Source of the DNA: Candidatus Saccharimonadota bacterium
GTDB taxonomy: Bacteria; Patescibacteriota; Saccharimonadia; Saccharimonadales; Saccharimonadaceae
Reading direction: 5' to 3'
NCBI GenBank assembly: GCA_009777795.1
Contig: WRLC01000004.1
Span: forward strand, 1-64,000
DNA: 64,000 nt
The position numbers and the translations under genes are program-made. Under the pieces are notes generated by a model that was given only the letters and a program-made list of their open reading frames with translations, made no database searches and was not told the origin of the DNA. Positions 34,786-43,590 of the stretch are shown here, one piece after another. Position 1 is the first letter of the stretch. Every line of letters starts with the position of its first letter.

Positions 34786-35424
34786 ATGAAAAAACCAACC
34801 AAAAAGCCAACCAAAAAACCCCAAGCCAAGCCCAAGACCAAACTCACCCAGCAGGGGATTGCTCTCTGCGTCCTCGCCGCGGTGCTCGCCCTTGGCGGCG
34901 TCGTCTTTGCCGCCTACAGCGCCACCCTCACCATCAAAGGCGGCGCCTCTTATAACCAAGACGCTCCCTTAGTCCGCTGGCAAACCGGCTCCATCAGCAA
35001 ATCGTCCACTGGCGGCGGCTCGTTCGACGGCGCCATCAACACCAATATCAGCCCCGACCAACTTACCATCGCCTCCTACATGGCACTCTTTAACTATGCC
35101 GGCTCCACCACCTTGCAGGCCACCATCGAAAACGTCGGCTCCCAAGACGCCGAAATCACCGCCGTCGGCACTCCATCAATCAGTTGCACCCCTCAAGGCG
35201 CCGCCGACGCCACCTTTGCCACCGCCATCTGCAACCAGCTCTCCTACGTCTTTGAATACACCGACAATACCCCAATCCTCGTCGGCGACATCCTCGATGC
35301 CGGCACCGACATTGACGTCCACGTCGTCATCACCCTCGCCGCCGTCCCAACCGTCGGCACCCCCGGCGAAGTCCAAATCACCATCGGCGACCAGACCATC
35401 AGCTACGGCGAAGTCTCCGAATAA
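34786..35424 (+). CDS. TasA/camelysin-like secreted structural protein (putative)
   Basis: 212 aa. Highly basic N-terminus (KKPTKKPTKKPQAKPKTK), a hydrophobic signal/anchor (~25-45; LCVLAAVLALGGVVFAAYSATLTI), then a small beta-rich domain with two Cys. The position between DUF5305 and a SipW peptidase, and the AYSATL.. start of the mature part, fit SipW-dependent TasA/camelysin-like fibre proteins; sequence similarity alone is not decisive. Confidence 0.6.
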   Translation: MKKPTKKPTKKPQAKPKTKLTQQGIALCVLAAVLALGGVVFAAYSATLTIKGGASYNQDAPLVRWQTGSISKSSTGGGSFDGAINTNISPDQLTIASYMALFNYAGSTTLQATIENVGSQDAEITAVGTPSISCTPQGAADATFATAICNQLSYVFEYTDNTPILVGDILDAGTDIDVHVVITLAAVPTVGTPGEVQITIGDQTISYGEVSE

Positions 35425-35426
35425 TC

Positions 35427-36578
35427 ATGCCTCGTTCCGCGCGCTATTCCCAACATTTCCTCCTCCTGCTCGGCGGCCTGCTCACCCTCGTCGCCGCCAC
35501 CTTCGCCCTCCCGCTCTCGCCTTGGCTCGTCGCCGCCATCAGCCTCCTCGTCCTCCTCATCACCTCGCTTAAACTCGGCCTCGAACCCGTCCGCTGGCGC
35601 GCCAAAAGCACCTACCTCACCGTCATTCTCGCCGCCTGTCTCATCTGGTGGGTCGTCCAATTCCTCCTCGCCTTCCTCTTCGGTCTCGTCCGCCAAACCC
35701 CCATCAGCCAACACCTCCTCCCCGCCGCCCTCGTCATCGTCTCCTCCGAAATCACCCGCACCAACCTCATCACCAAAGGCGCCCCCAGCCGCCTCGCCTT
35801 TGTTCTCTCCACCCTCCTTATCACCCTCATCGGCGCCCGCCTCCTCCTCTCGCTCGCCCCGTCCTCCACTTCCGCCCCCCTCGCCCTCGCCCAATTCCTC
35901 TTCACCCGGCTCACCCCTTGGCTCGCCAGCAGCCTCTTCCTCTCCTTTTTCGCCCGGCGCTCCGGCTGGCAACCCACCGCCCTCTACCGCGCCCTCACCG
36001 AACTCCCATTCCTCGCCCTACCCGTCCTCACCAACTTCGGCGACTTCCTCCTCGGCGTCGTCCATCTAAGCCTCCCCGTCGTCTGTTTTTTCCTCATCCG
36101 CGCCCTCGCACCTGCCCCTGCGCCGCCCAGCCTCCTTTCCTCACCCCACTCCCAACGCACCCTCCGCGCCACTTTTCTCGGCCTTGGCCTCACCCTCGCT
36201 GCCCTCATCCTCCTCCTCTTTAGCGGCCTCTTCAAATATTATCCCCTCGCCATCGCCACCGGCTCCATGCAACCCCACCTCCAAATCGGCGATTTCGTCC
36301 TCGTCCAGCGCCTCGCCCCCGCCGAAATTGACCAACTCCAAACGGGCGACATCCTCATTTTCAGCCAAGACGACCGCGTCATCGTCCACCGCATCATCGC
36401 CATCGAGCACGACACCACCGGCCAACCCTCCTTCACCACTAAAGGCGACGCCAACCAATCGCCCGACATCTGGCCCGTCGCCCCCGATCACGTCATCGGC
36501 CTCACCCGCTTCCGCGTCCCGCTGCTCGGCTATCCCACCCTCTGGCTCCACGGCCAACTTTCCGGAGGCCAATTATGA
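35427..36578 (+). CDS. SipW-type signal peptidase I with extra N-terminal membrane domain
   Basis: 383 aa. The first ~250 residues hold about six to seven hydrophobic helices, much more than a standard SipW. The C-terminal S26B domain has ATGSMQPHLQIGDFVLV (Ser near 280) and DRVIVHRIIAIE with His near 320 in place of the Lys of bacterial Lep, i.e. the Ser-His (ER/SipW) type, then TKGDANQSPD. Expected to process the TasA-like and perhaps RCC1 neighbours. Starts 2 bp after the preceding stop. Confidence 0.85.
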   Translation: MPRSARYSQHFLLLLGGLLTLVAATFALPLSPWLVAAISLLVLLITSLKLGLEPVRWRAKSTYLTVILAACLIWWVVQFLLAFLFGLVRQTPISQHLLPAALVIVSSEITRTNLITKGAPSRLAFVLSTLLITLIGARLLLSLAPSSTSAPLALAQFLFTRLTPWLASSLFLSFFARRSGWQPTALYRALTELPFLALPVLTNFGDFLLGVVHLSLPVVCFFLIRALAPAPAPPSLLSSPHSQRTLRATFLGLGLTLAALILLLFSGLFKYYPLAIATGSMQPHLQIGDFVLVQRLAPAEIDQLQTGDILIFSQDDRVIVHRIIAIEHDTTGQPSFTTKGDANQSPDIWPVAPDHVIGLTRFRVPLLGYPTLWLHGQLSGGQL

Positions 36579-38185
36579 GCCGCCGCGAGTGTCCGGACAT
36601 TCAGAACAGAGGTAATATCGAGTGCCCGGCGCTTTTCACCCCGATTTTCCTCACTTTTTTCCTCCCCATCGCCCTCGCTGGCGTCGCCTTCGCCAGCTTC
36701 ACCGCCCACCTCATCCTCCAAGGCACCGCCCATTTCGACCCCGGCCCCATCCCCGTCCTCTCAATGGCCGGCAACAGCCGCAACTTCTCGATTTTCCGCG
36801 GCGAGGCCACTTTCACCCCCGCCGACCTAACCGCCCGCTTTAGCGCCACTAGCGACCTTGACGGCGACCTCACCCCCGCCATCTACCGCGAATGCGCCCT
36901 CGCCGCCCAAACCGTCGCCTGTCCCGACACTTGGCAAGACTGGCCCTACGGCGACTATACCATCACCTACCAAGTCCAAGATTCCCTTGGCCGCCCCGCC
37001 CAATCCATCACCGTCGAAATCGAAATTTGGCAATTTCTCAGCATCCAAAACGGCATGCGCCACGTCGTCGCCCTCGGTTCCAACGGCTCGGTCTGGACCT
37101 TTGGCTGGAACAACAACGGCCAGCGCGGCATCGGCAGCCCTACCGCCAGCGCCGCCGGTTTTCGCGCTCCCACACAGCTACCCCCAAGCGCCTTCGGCAA
37201 CCTGCCCGTCATTGACGTCGCCTCGGCCTTTCACACCTCTTGCGCCATCAACCTAGCTGGCGCCGCCTATTGTTGGGGCCATAATGCCGCCGGTTCCGTT
37301 GGCGACGGCACCACCACTAATCGCACCTCGCCCGTCCCCGTTGTCATGCCTGCTGGCATCACCTTCCGCCAGCTTTCCGGCTCCTCCGGCAACGACAATA
37401 GTGGCTCCTTCGGCGCTCTCGGCTCCGACGGTAATGTTTATGTTTGGGGCTCCGGCGCTGGCTACACGCTCGGCACCGGCGCCACCGCCAATCGTAATAC
37501 TCCCACGCAAATCACCTCCACCGGCGACTTTGTTTACGTCTGGCAGGGCAACCGCGGTGGCGTCGCCGTTAATGACCAAGGCCAAGTCTACGTCTGGGGC
37601 GCCAACGGCAATGGCCAGCTCGCCCTTGGCAACACCGTCGCCGCCAACGCCACTAACAGCCTGCCCAATCTCGTCAACGGCCTGCCGCCCATCAGCCGCG
37701 TCGCTTACGGCGGCTATGGCACCAACGGTTTCATCATTGCCCTCGCCGAAAACGGCGACGTCTGGGGCTGGGGCCGCAACTACGGCCTCTGGGGCGCCGC
37801 CGCCCCCGCCAGCCAAACCACCCCCACCCAGCTAAGCAGCCTCAGCCAAATCCGCCGCATCAACGCTGGCGCCGATTTCTCCCATTTTGTCATGGGCCAT
37901 CAAGTCTATTCCGTCGGCTATAATAATTACGGCGAATTACTCGACGGCACCACCGCTACTCGCAACGCCCCCGTCCTCTCTGGCCTTGCCAATGTCGCCG
38001 GCAACGTCGGCATGACCACCGGCGGCTACAGCAACGCCTACGTCCTCAGCCTCGACGGCATCACCGTCTGGGGCATTGGCGACAGCTCCGCCGCCTACCA
38101 AGCCTTCGGTAGCACTCTCGTCCAGTCCAACTCCACTTCCGCCGTCGTCCCTTGGACCATCACCACCCAATACCTCGAATGGTAG
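36575..38185 (+). CDS. Secreted RCC1-repeat protein
   Basis: 536 aa. The ATG overlaps the peptidase stop (ATGA). N-terminal hydrophobic signal (FTPIFLTFFLPIALAGVAFASFTAHL), a ~110 aa beta domain, then about seven RCC1-type blades: VWTFGWNNNGQRG, AYCWGHNAAGSVGDG, VYVWGSGAGYTLGTG, VYVWGANGNGQLALG, VWGWGRNYGLWG, VYSVGYNNYGELLDG, ITVWGIGDS. A beta-propeller suggests protein binding at the surface. Last gene of the SipW operon and a likely substrate. Confidence 0.82.
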   Translation: MSRRECPDIQNRGNIECPALFTPIFLTFFLPIALAGVAFASFTAHLILQGTAHFDPGPIPVLSMAGNSRNFSIFRGEATFTPADLTARFSATSDLDGDLTPAIYRECALAAQTVACPDTWQDWPYGDYTITYQVQDSLGRPAQSITVEIEIWQFLSIQNGMRHVVALGSNGSVWTFGWNNNGQRGIGSPTASAAGFRAPTQLPPSAFGNLPVIDVASAFHTSCAINLAGAAYCWGHNAAGSVGDGTTTNRTSPVPVVMPAGITFRQLSGSSGNDNSGSFGALGSDGNVYVWGSGAGYTLGTGATANRNTPTQITSTGDFVYVWQGNRGGVAVNDQGQVYVWGANGNGQLALGNTVAANATNSLPNLVNGLPPISRVAYGGYGTNGFIIALAENGDVWGWGRNYGLWGAAAPASQTTPTQLSSLSQIRRINAGADFSHFVMGHQVYSVGYNNYGELLDGTTATRNAPVLSGLANVAGNVGMTTGGYSNAYVLSLDGITVWGIGDSSAAYQAFGSTLVQSNSTSAVVPWTITTQYLEW

Positions 38186-38202
38186 ATAAAATAATATAAT
38201 TT

Positions 38203-38279
38203 TGGTGGGTCGCGAGGGACTCGAACCCCCGACTTTCTCGGTGTAAACGAGACGCTCTAGCCAACTGAGCTAGCGACCC
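38203..38279 (-). tRNA. tRNA-Val (TAC)
   Basis: Minus strand GGGTCGC/GCGACCC acceptor, anticodon stem TCTCG/CGAGA with loop TTTACAC (anticodon TAC), T-arm GGGGGTTCGAGTCCCTC, encoded CCA (38203-38205). Confidence 0.95.
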
Positions 38280-38332
38280 ATATACCTATTATATCACAAA
38301 ACATGTTAAAATAAAGAAAAGATGGAGAAGAT

Positions 38333-39067
38333 ATGAGGATTTTATTAAAAATTTCCGGCGAACAGCTGGGCTATGAGCAGGACGGCAAGGGCAGGGGATT
38401 TGACGTCGAGCGCGCCAAGTGGCTGGCTGGCGAAATCCGCCAAACTCTCACCGACGCCCTCAACAACGGCCCAACCGAAATCGCCATTATGGTCGGCGGC
38501 GGCAACCTAGTCCGCGGCGCTTTTTTTGACGACGCCATTAAAAATAACCAAATCGGCCAAACCACCGCCGACAACGCCGGCATGCTCGCCACCATCATCA
38601 ACGCTACTTTGCTCGGCGACATCTTCCGAGCCGAAGGCGTCCCCACGGCCGTCCTCTCAAATGTCAACGTCCCCCAAGTTGTTGACGATTTCACCTACCG
38701 CCGCGCCGAAAGCCACTTCAAAAAGGGTAGGGTAGTCATCCTTGGCGGCGGCACCGGCCGGCCGCTCGTCACCACCGACACCGGCGCCGTCAACCTCGCG
38801 CTTGAGCTCAAATGCGACCTCGTCGCCAAAGCCACCAAAGTCGATGGCGCCTACACCGACGATCCCAAAGTCAACCCCACCGCTCAAAAAATCGACCAAA
38901 TCTCCTACGCCGACGCCATCAACGACCCCAAAATCCGCATCATGGACAAAGCCGCCCTCGGCATGGCTGGCGACCACCAACTCCCCATCGTCATCTTTGA
39001 ACTCCTCCAAGACGGCAACATCGCCCGCGTCGCCGCCGGCGAAACTATCGGCACCCGGGTTAATTAA
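38333..39067 (+). CDS. pyrH: UMP kinase
   Basis: 244 aa hexameric UMP kinase. LLKISGEQLG, MVGGGNLVRG, TADNAGMLATIINA, FTYRRAESHFKKGRVVILGGGTGRP, TTDTGAVNLALEL, TKVDGAYTDDPK and MDKAALGMA are diagnostic. SD GGAG lies 7 nt before the ATG. It runs opposite tRNA-Val. Confidence 0.96.
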   Translation: MRILLKISGEQLGYEQDGKGRGFDVERAKWLAGEIRQTLTDALNNGPTEIAIMVGGGNLVRGAFFDDAIKNNQIGQTTADNAGMLATIINATLLGDIFRAEGVPTAVLSNVNVPQVVDDFTYRRAESHFKKGRVVILGGGTGRPLVTTDTGAVNLALELKCDLVAKATKVDGAYTDDPKVNPTAQKIDQISYADAINDPKIRIMDKAALGMAGDHQLPIVIFELLQDGNIARVAAGETIGTRVN

Positions 39068-39070
39068 TCT

Positions 39071-39099
39071 TGATTTCCTAAATTACTTATGCTAAACTA
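39071..39099 (+). promoter_or_regulatory. Promoter of the FAD oxidase gene
   Basis: TTGATT (39071-39076), 17 bp, TAAACT (39094-39099) preceded by TATGC. SD GAAGGGTGG just before the ATG at 39121. Confidence 0.65.
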
Positions 39100-39120
39100 G
39101 AATCATGACAGAAGGGTGGC

Positions 39121-40689
39121 ATGCAAGGACTAGCTAATTATCTCAACCGACGACTCGACGGCATCGCTTACGTTGCCCAGCGAGTTCGCGGCGCCTACAC
39201 CACCGACTACAGCTCACTCAAAATCCGCCCCACCATCGTCGTCGTCCCCAGCTCCACCCGCGACATCCAGCGCGTCGTCGCCTTTGCCAACATGGTCCAG
39301 AAAAAAGGCGTCAAACTCGGCATCACCACCCGCGGCTCCGGCACCGACAAAACCGGCGCCGCCATCGGCAACGGTATCGTCCTCGACATGCGCGGCGAAA
39401 TGAACAAAATCATGGAGCTCGATAGCGGCCAACGCCTAATCCGCGTCCAAGCCGGCATCTCACTGCGCGAACTCAATAACGCCCTCGCCGTCCAAGGTCT
39501 CACCATCCCCGTCGCCGCCGCCGAACAAACCATTGGCGGCATGCTCGCTAATAATTATATGGGCGTCCTTTCCCACAAATACGGCGGCATCCTCCGCTAT
39601 GTCATCAGCGCCGAAGTCGTCCTCGCCGACGGCAGCCTGATGCGCTTCGAACGCCTCAGCGACCGCGCCTTCGCCCGCCGCGCCCAAAAAGTCAGCGGCC
39701 TCGAGCAAGCCATCTACGACCAACTCCCTTCAATTATCTCCCAAAACGCTGACCTCCTCGCCGAAACTCGCTACCGCAACGCTGGCTACGCCCTCGACCG
39801 CGTCCGCGTCAGCCGCAACTTTAACCTCCTGCGCCTGCTCGCTGGCTCGCAAGGTACTCTTGGAGTAATCACCGAGCTCATCCTCCACGCCGACTATTTC
39901 GAGGAGATGCCCACCATGCTCATCGCCTACGCCCAAACTGCCGACGAGCTCACCACTTGGGCCCAAAAATCCCAAGAGCTCGGCGCCGTCTTCGCCGACT
40001 TTTACGACAAAGATTTAGTCCAGCACGCCGCCCTCCTCGGCAAAGGCAACGAACTCCTCGACGTCCCCGACTCCGCCGCCTACCTCGCCGTCTTCGCCTT
40101 CGACGACCACTCCGCCATGAAACGCCGCCACAAAATCAACAAGCTCGCCAGCGTCCTCGGCAAAGTCCACATCAGCGACGAAAACAACTACGGCCAATTC
40201 CTCGCCACCCGCGAAATGCTCGGCATCTACCTCAACGACACCACCCGCGGCGAACGCACCGCCGTCATCGACGACGTCTACATCGCCCCAGAAAAGCTGC
40301 CCGACCTCGCCGCGAATGTCCGGACACTCGCCTCTGCTACCGGCCTCGATTTGCAACTTTTCGGCTCGCTCTCGACCGGCATCGTCAATCTCCGCCCCCG
40401 CTTTGAACTCGGCTCGGTCCAAGGCCGCCAACGCATGCAATTCTTGGTCGAAAAATACGCCAAAATCATCGCCAAGGTCGAGGGCGACATCACCGGCGGC
40501 GCCCCCGAGGGCCGCACCAAAGCCCACCTCATCAACTGGTCGGACGAAGAGCGCGACCTCCACCAATCCGTCAAAGACCTCTTCGACCCCGAAAACCTCC
40601 TCAACCCCCACGTCAAACTCGCCGTCCCCAAAAACCTCTTCCAAAAATCCTCCCGCGAAGAATACCTCCCCGGCGTCATCATCTCTTGA
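39121..40689 (+). CDS. FAD-linked oxidase (GlcD/vanillyl-alcohol oxidase type)
   Basis: 522 aa flavoprotein dehydrogenase. PCMH FAD domain: RPTIVVVPSSTRDIQRVVAFAN, RGSGTDKTGAAIGNGIVLDM, QAGISLRELNNALA, TIGGMLANNYMG, AGSQGTLGVITELIL; C-terminal substrate domain ending DLFDPENLLNPHVKLAVP. Substrate unknown (lactate, glycolate or sugar acids in relatives). Contains the 20 nt near-palindrome GCGAATGTCCGGACACTCGC at 40312-40331, seen inverted at 36584-36601. Confidence 0.88.
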   Translation: MQGLANYLNRRLDGIAYVAQRVRGAYTTDYSSLKIRPTIVVVPSSTRDIQRVVAFANMVQKKGVKLGITTRGSGTDKTGAAIGNGIVLDMRGEMNKIMELDSGQRLIRVQAGISLRELNNALAVQGLTIPVAAAEQTIGGMLANNYMGVLSHKYGGILRYVISAEVVLADGSLMRFERLSDRAFARRAQKVSGLEQAIYDQLPSIISQNADLLAETRYRNAGYALDRVRVSRNFNLLRLLAGSQGTLGVITELILHADYFEEMPTMLIAYAQTADELTTWAQKSQELGAVFADFYDKDLVQHAALLGKGNELLDVPDSAAYLAVFAFDDHSAMKRRHKINKLASVLGKVHISDENNYGQFLATREMLGIYLNDTTRGERTAVIDDVYIAPEKLPDLAANVRTLASATGLDLQLFGSLSTGIVNLRPRFELGSVQGRQRMQFLVEKYAKIIAKVEGDITGGAPEGRTKAHLINWSDEERDLHQSVKDLFDPENLLNPHVKLAVPKNLFQKSSREEYLPGVIIS

Positions 40690-40711
40690 CAATCTCTTCC
40701 CGCATACAAGA

Positions 40712-40755
40712 AAAGAACGCACTATAGCTTCAATTCAGTAGCGCATGCGTTCTTT
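40712..40755 (+). terminator. Inverted repeat, possible terminator
   Basis: AAAGAACGCA / TGCGTTCTTT with a 24 nt loop, after the oxidase and before the convergent nuclease gene. The T-run is short, so termination strength is uncertain. Confidence 0.45.
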
Positions 40756-40778
40756 ATGCTTAGATTATATCATATGGG

Positions 40779-41168
40779 CTATTTAATTTCAAGTACTTCT
40801 TTTTTCTTGGTGATGATGATGACTTGCTTGAACTTACTGGGGTCTTTTTTCAGAAAGAAGCTAGTTCTACTTCGGGCTTGCTCGGTTGTCATTCTAGTGC
40901 GGGATAGGCCGATTACCACGTGTTTTGACTGGCTGCTTGCTTCGCGTAAATTATTCTGGATTGTGAATTTGCCATTGCCGCGGATATTTTTGGTTTCCCA
41001 GTGGGTATGAGTTCGCATGATTAGAATGTCCGGCGACTTCTTGGAACTACGTTCAACAAAACTTACGTTGCTCTTGAAATAGCCAGCCATAATTTCTGCC
41101 ACAGCCCATTCGTATACATCTGGCTTTGGCTTCATACCGGTGGGCGTGATGATATTATATTTTTTCAT
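40779..41168 (-). CDS. Small PD-(D/E)xK / CdiA_C-like nuclease 1
   Basis: 129 aa. SPDILIMRTHTHWETKNIRGNGKFTIQNNLREASSQSKHVVIGLS shows Asp...E-x-K spacing and the following amphipathic helix/QxxHVVI strand seen in CdiA C-terminal tRNase-like and PD-(D/E)xK nucleases. Two shorter or divergent homologs lie at 43121-43472 and 45560-45943. It is divergent from the FISUMP gene at 41260. No signal peptide; no immunity gene recognised next to it. Toxin or housekeeping role unresolved. ATG lies 6 nt after TAGAGT (leaderless). Confidence 0.55.
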   Translation of the reverse strand: MKKYNIITPTGMKPKPDVYEWAVAEIMAGYFKSNVSFVERSSKKSPDILIMRTHTHWETKNIRGNGKFTIQNNLREASSQSKHVVIGLSRTRMTTEQARSRTSFFLKKDPSKFKQVIIITKKKEVLEIK

Positions 41169-41174
41169 ATCTTA

Positions 41175-41203
41175 ACTCTACCACACCCCTCAGCAGAAAC
41201 ATA
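41175..41203 (-). promoter_or_regulatory. Nuclease-class promoter (TATGTT -35)
   Basis: Minus strand TATGTT (41203-41198), 17 bp, TAGAGT (41180-41175), 6 nt, ATG. The extended block RGYAATATGTTT is shared with the promoters at 43502, 45525 and the relic at 8368. Confidence 0.6.
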
Positions 41204-41221
41204 TTACTCACGTTAAAACCC

Positions 41222-41250
41222 TTGCATCCTCAAACCGCCTATGCTAATAT
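41222..41250 (+). promoter_or_regulatory. Promoter of FISUMP gene 4
   Basis: TTGCAT (41222-41227), 17 bp, TAATAT (41245-41250) with TATGC in front. Divergent from the nuclease promoter 20 bp away. Confidence 0.75.
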
Positions 41251-41259
41251 AATTATATA

Positions 41260-43031
41260 ATGAGGATAAGGGCTACAAGCAGGGCAGAGACGCGCCAAAG
41301 AGTTGGGGGGGGGGTCTTTCTAGGCTGGCTGTTGCCGTACTTCTAGCCTCCACTTTTGCCATTTTCACCGGCCTCCTCGCCGACTCCTTCCGTCCCACTC
41401 GCGCCGACGACGGCCTTTCAAACACCATTCTTATCAACAACGTCATCGGCTCGCTCAGCCTCACCTCCCTCACCGATTCCACCTGCCCCAATTACGACGC
41501 CCCCAGCTCCACCCTCGAGTTCGCCAGCCGCGGCAATCGCATTGTTGCCGATTGTATCACCTACCTCATCTCTACCGACGGCGATTACGGCTACACCGCC
41601 ACCATCGTCGGCCCAGAAGACGCCAGCCTCTCGACCTCCGACGACCTCCACCACATCACCCCCATCTCTGGCACCATCGAGTCTCCCGCCACTTTCACCG
41701 CCCAAACCACCGGCGGCGCTTGGGGTTTCGCCATTCCCAGCTCCCAAGTCCACGGTCTCCCTACCGGCTTCGACTCTACCTACACCCGCCTTGACACCAC
41801 CAACACCACCAACACCGCCAAATACGCCGCCCTCCCCACCACTCCCACCACCTTCTCCCAAACCACTACCTCCACCACTACCGACGACATTTATAATATC
41901 TTTTTTGCCATTGCCGCCGGCCCCGCCATGCCCGCCGGCGAATATCAGGGCACCATTACCGTCTCCGCCATTGTCAACATGTCGCCACCTCCCTCTATCA
42001 GCAGCGTTTCACCCAGCACCGGCCTAACAACCGGTGGCACCACCATCACTATCAGCGGTCTTTATTTCTCCTCTGGCTCCAATAACTTAGTTCTCTCCGT
42101 CGCCCTTGGCGACTATCCTTGCACTGACATTACCGTCATCAATCCTACTACTCTTACCTGCATCACATCGCCCGCTAGCCCCGGCGCCCAAGATGTTGTC
42201 ATCACCACCATCAGCGGCACCGCCACTCTTGCCGCTGGCTTTACTTACCTAACTATCGCCCAAACTGGCGACCCAATCCAAACCATCACGGCCGTTAACT
42301 GCCCAACGACCAGAACACGAGCGACCGATGCTAGAGACGGCAATACTTACTGGGTGAGGAAGATACCCGGCACAGGTGCTGGTGGGACTGACCTTTGTTG
42401 GATGGAAACTAATCTAGCTTACGCTGGCGGCGGCTCTGACATTTACGGCGACACCTTACCTCCTTTTACCCAAGGCATTGGTGCCAATATCGCTAGTGGA
42501 CAGGCTTGCTATGGCGATGGCGTCTCCATGGCCGCTAATCCCACTGCTCGTTGCTACTGGAACCCAGTCGGCAGCAACGTAACTTCCGGCACGACCGACC
42601 CAAGCACCAGCACCAACGGCACAGGGCAATATGGCTACCTCTATAACTGGTGCACCGCCATGGCCGGACAGTCCGCCGCCTGCCAAACAACCACCGCCAC
42701 CCAACCAGACCCTAGCGTTAGTATCTGTCCATCTGGTTGGCGCTTACCTACTGGAGAGGCGACTACTGGAGAGTTTACACTACTTAATAATGCCATCAAT
42801 GGCGGCTCAACCTCCAGCTCAGCAGGCTTACTCACTAACGGCCTTTATATGAACGCCGGCGCCTTCTACAATGGCTCCTCCCTCGTTCAGGGCTCAGGCG
42901 GCTTCTATTGGTCTTCTACCGTTGCCAGTGTCTCCAGTGCCTTAAGCCTGTACTTCTACAGCTCCAATGTCGATCTTGCGAACGTGCGCAGCAAGGGTTA
43001 CGGCTTCTCCGTCCGCTGCGTCGCCCCCTAA
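41260..43031 (+). CDS. Phase-variable FISUMP surface protein with IPT/TIG domain, out of frame as sequenced (G10)
   Basis: ATG at 41260 (9 nt after the -10, nearly leaderless) reads MRIRATSRAETRQRV, then a G10 tract, and stops at TAG after GGGVFLGWLLPYF. G11 would give GGGGLSRLAVAVLLASTFAIFTGLLADSF, i.e. the signal peptide in frame with the rest to TAA 43029-43031. Then the beta-rich N-terminal domain, an IPT/TIG domain (SISSVSPSTGLTTGGTTITISG) found only in this paralog, and one FISUMP module. A block at 42648-42730 is identical to 7617-7700. Confidence 0.75.
41305..41314 (+). repeat. Poly-G contingency tract, G10
   Basis: Ten G after codon 15. One more G (or two fewer) restores the frame. 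Confidence 0.85.
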
Positions 43032-43063
43032 CCCCTTGGCACACCTAAATACTTGCGCAAAGA

Positions 43064-43106
43064 AGAAACGCACGAGGATGGACTTTCGTACATTTCGTGC
43101 GCTTCG
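43064..43106. terminator. Inverted repeat between gene 4 and nuclease 2
   Basis: GCACGA ... TCGTGC arms around a ~28 nt loop, between two convergent genes. Possible weak bidirectional terminator. Confidence 0.35.
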
Positions 43107-43120
43107 ACACCACCATTATA

Positions 43121-43472
43121 TCAAACATCTTTCACTATGTCAATAATCTGGCGACGCTTGGTTATTAGCTTAACTTCTGATATTCCGTCGATAAACTTCA
43201 GTTTCGCCCTTATCTCACGTTCCACAGCTCTATCAGGTAGCCCCTTAATCCTATAAGTATCAAAGACAATTTTATCCGATTGCCTCTTCGCCCGCCGCAG
43301 ATTTTGCTCTACTATCGACATCTTCTTACCGTTTGGGGCTTTAAACTCCCACAGCTCCCCGTTTAGAAGGCAATCCGCAGAACTTTCGCCAAACCTTTCG
43401 CTCCTTTCGCGAAACTCAACATAAAACCCCAGCCTTATATCCCAGCCCTTCTCCTTTTTTGACTTGTCTCAT
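43121..43472 (-). pseudogene. Nuclease 2, frameshifted in an A6 run
   Basis: The expected start ATG (43472) lies exactly 6 nt after TAGGAT. It opens MRQVKKGEG.., but homology continues in another frame: KGWDIRLGFYVEF..SSADCLLNGELWEFKAPNGK..SIVEQNLRRAKRQSDKIVFD to the stop at 43121. The switch point is the A6 run at 43455-43460 (plus-strand T6); one base fewer would restore MRQVKKEKGWDI. SAD...E-x-K parallels SPD...E-x-K of nuclease 1. A downstream ATG (43321) yields only the C-terminal 66 aa. Broken gene or a second switch. Confidence 0.5.
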
Positions 43473-43478
43473 ATCTCC

Positions 43479-43507
43479 ATCCTATCACATCTGTCCCTCA
43501 AAACATA
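43479..43507 (-). promoter_or_regulatory. Nuclease-class promoter (TATGTT -35) of nuclease 2
   Basis: Minus strand TATGTT (43507-43502), 17 bp, TAGGAT (43484-43479), 6 nt, ATG 43472. Confidence 0.6.
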
Positions 43508-43525
43508 TTACTCACGCTAAAACCC

Positions 43526-43554
43526 TTGCATCCCCAAACCGCCTATGCTAATAT
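43526..43554 (+). promoter_or_regulatory. Promoter of FISUMP gene 5
   Basis: TTGCAT (43526-43531), 17 bp, TAATAT (43549-43554) preceded by TATGC; closely similar to the promoter at 52990-53018. Confidence 0.75.
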
Positions 43555-43590
43555 ATATAATATATAGTAAGGATAAGGGAGATAAGGGCG

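Noticed and set aside
40312-40331. Near-palindrome GCGAATGTCCGGACACTCGC, also inverted at 36584-36601, as operator or mobile end
   Set aside because: Both copies are inside or at the start of coding sequence with no shared regulatory position. Two copies are too few to claim function.
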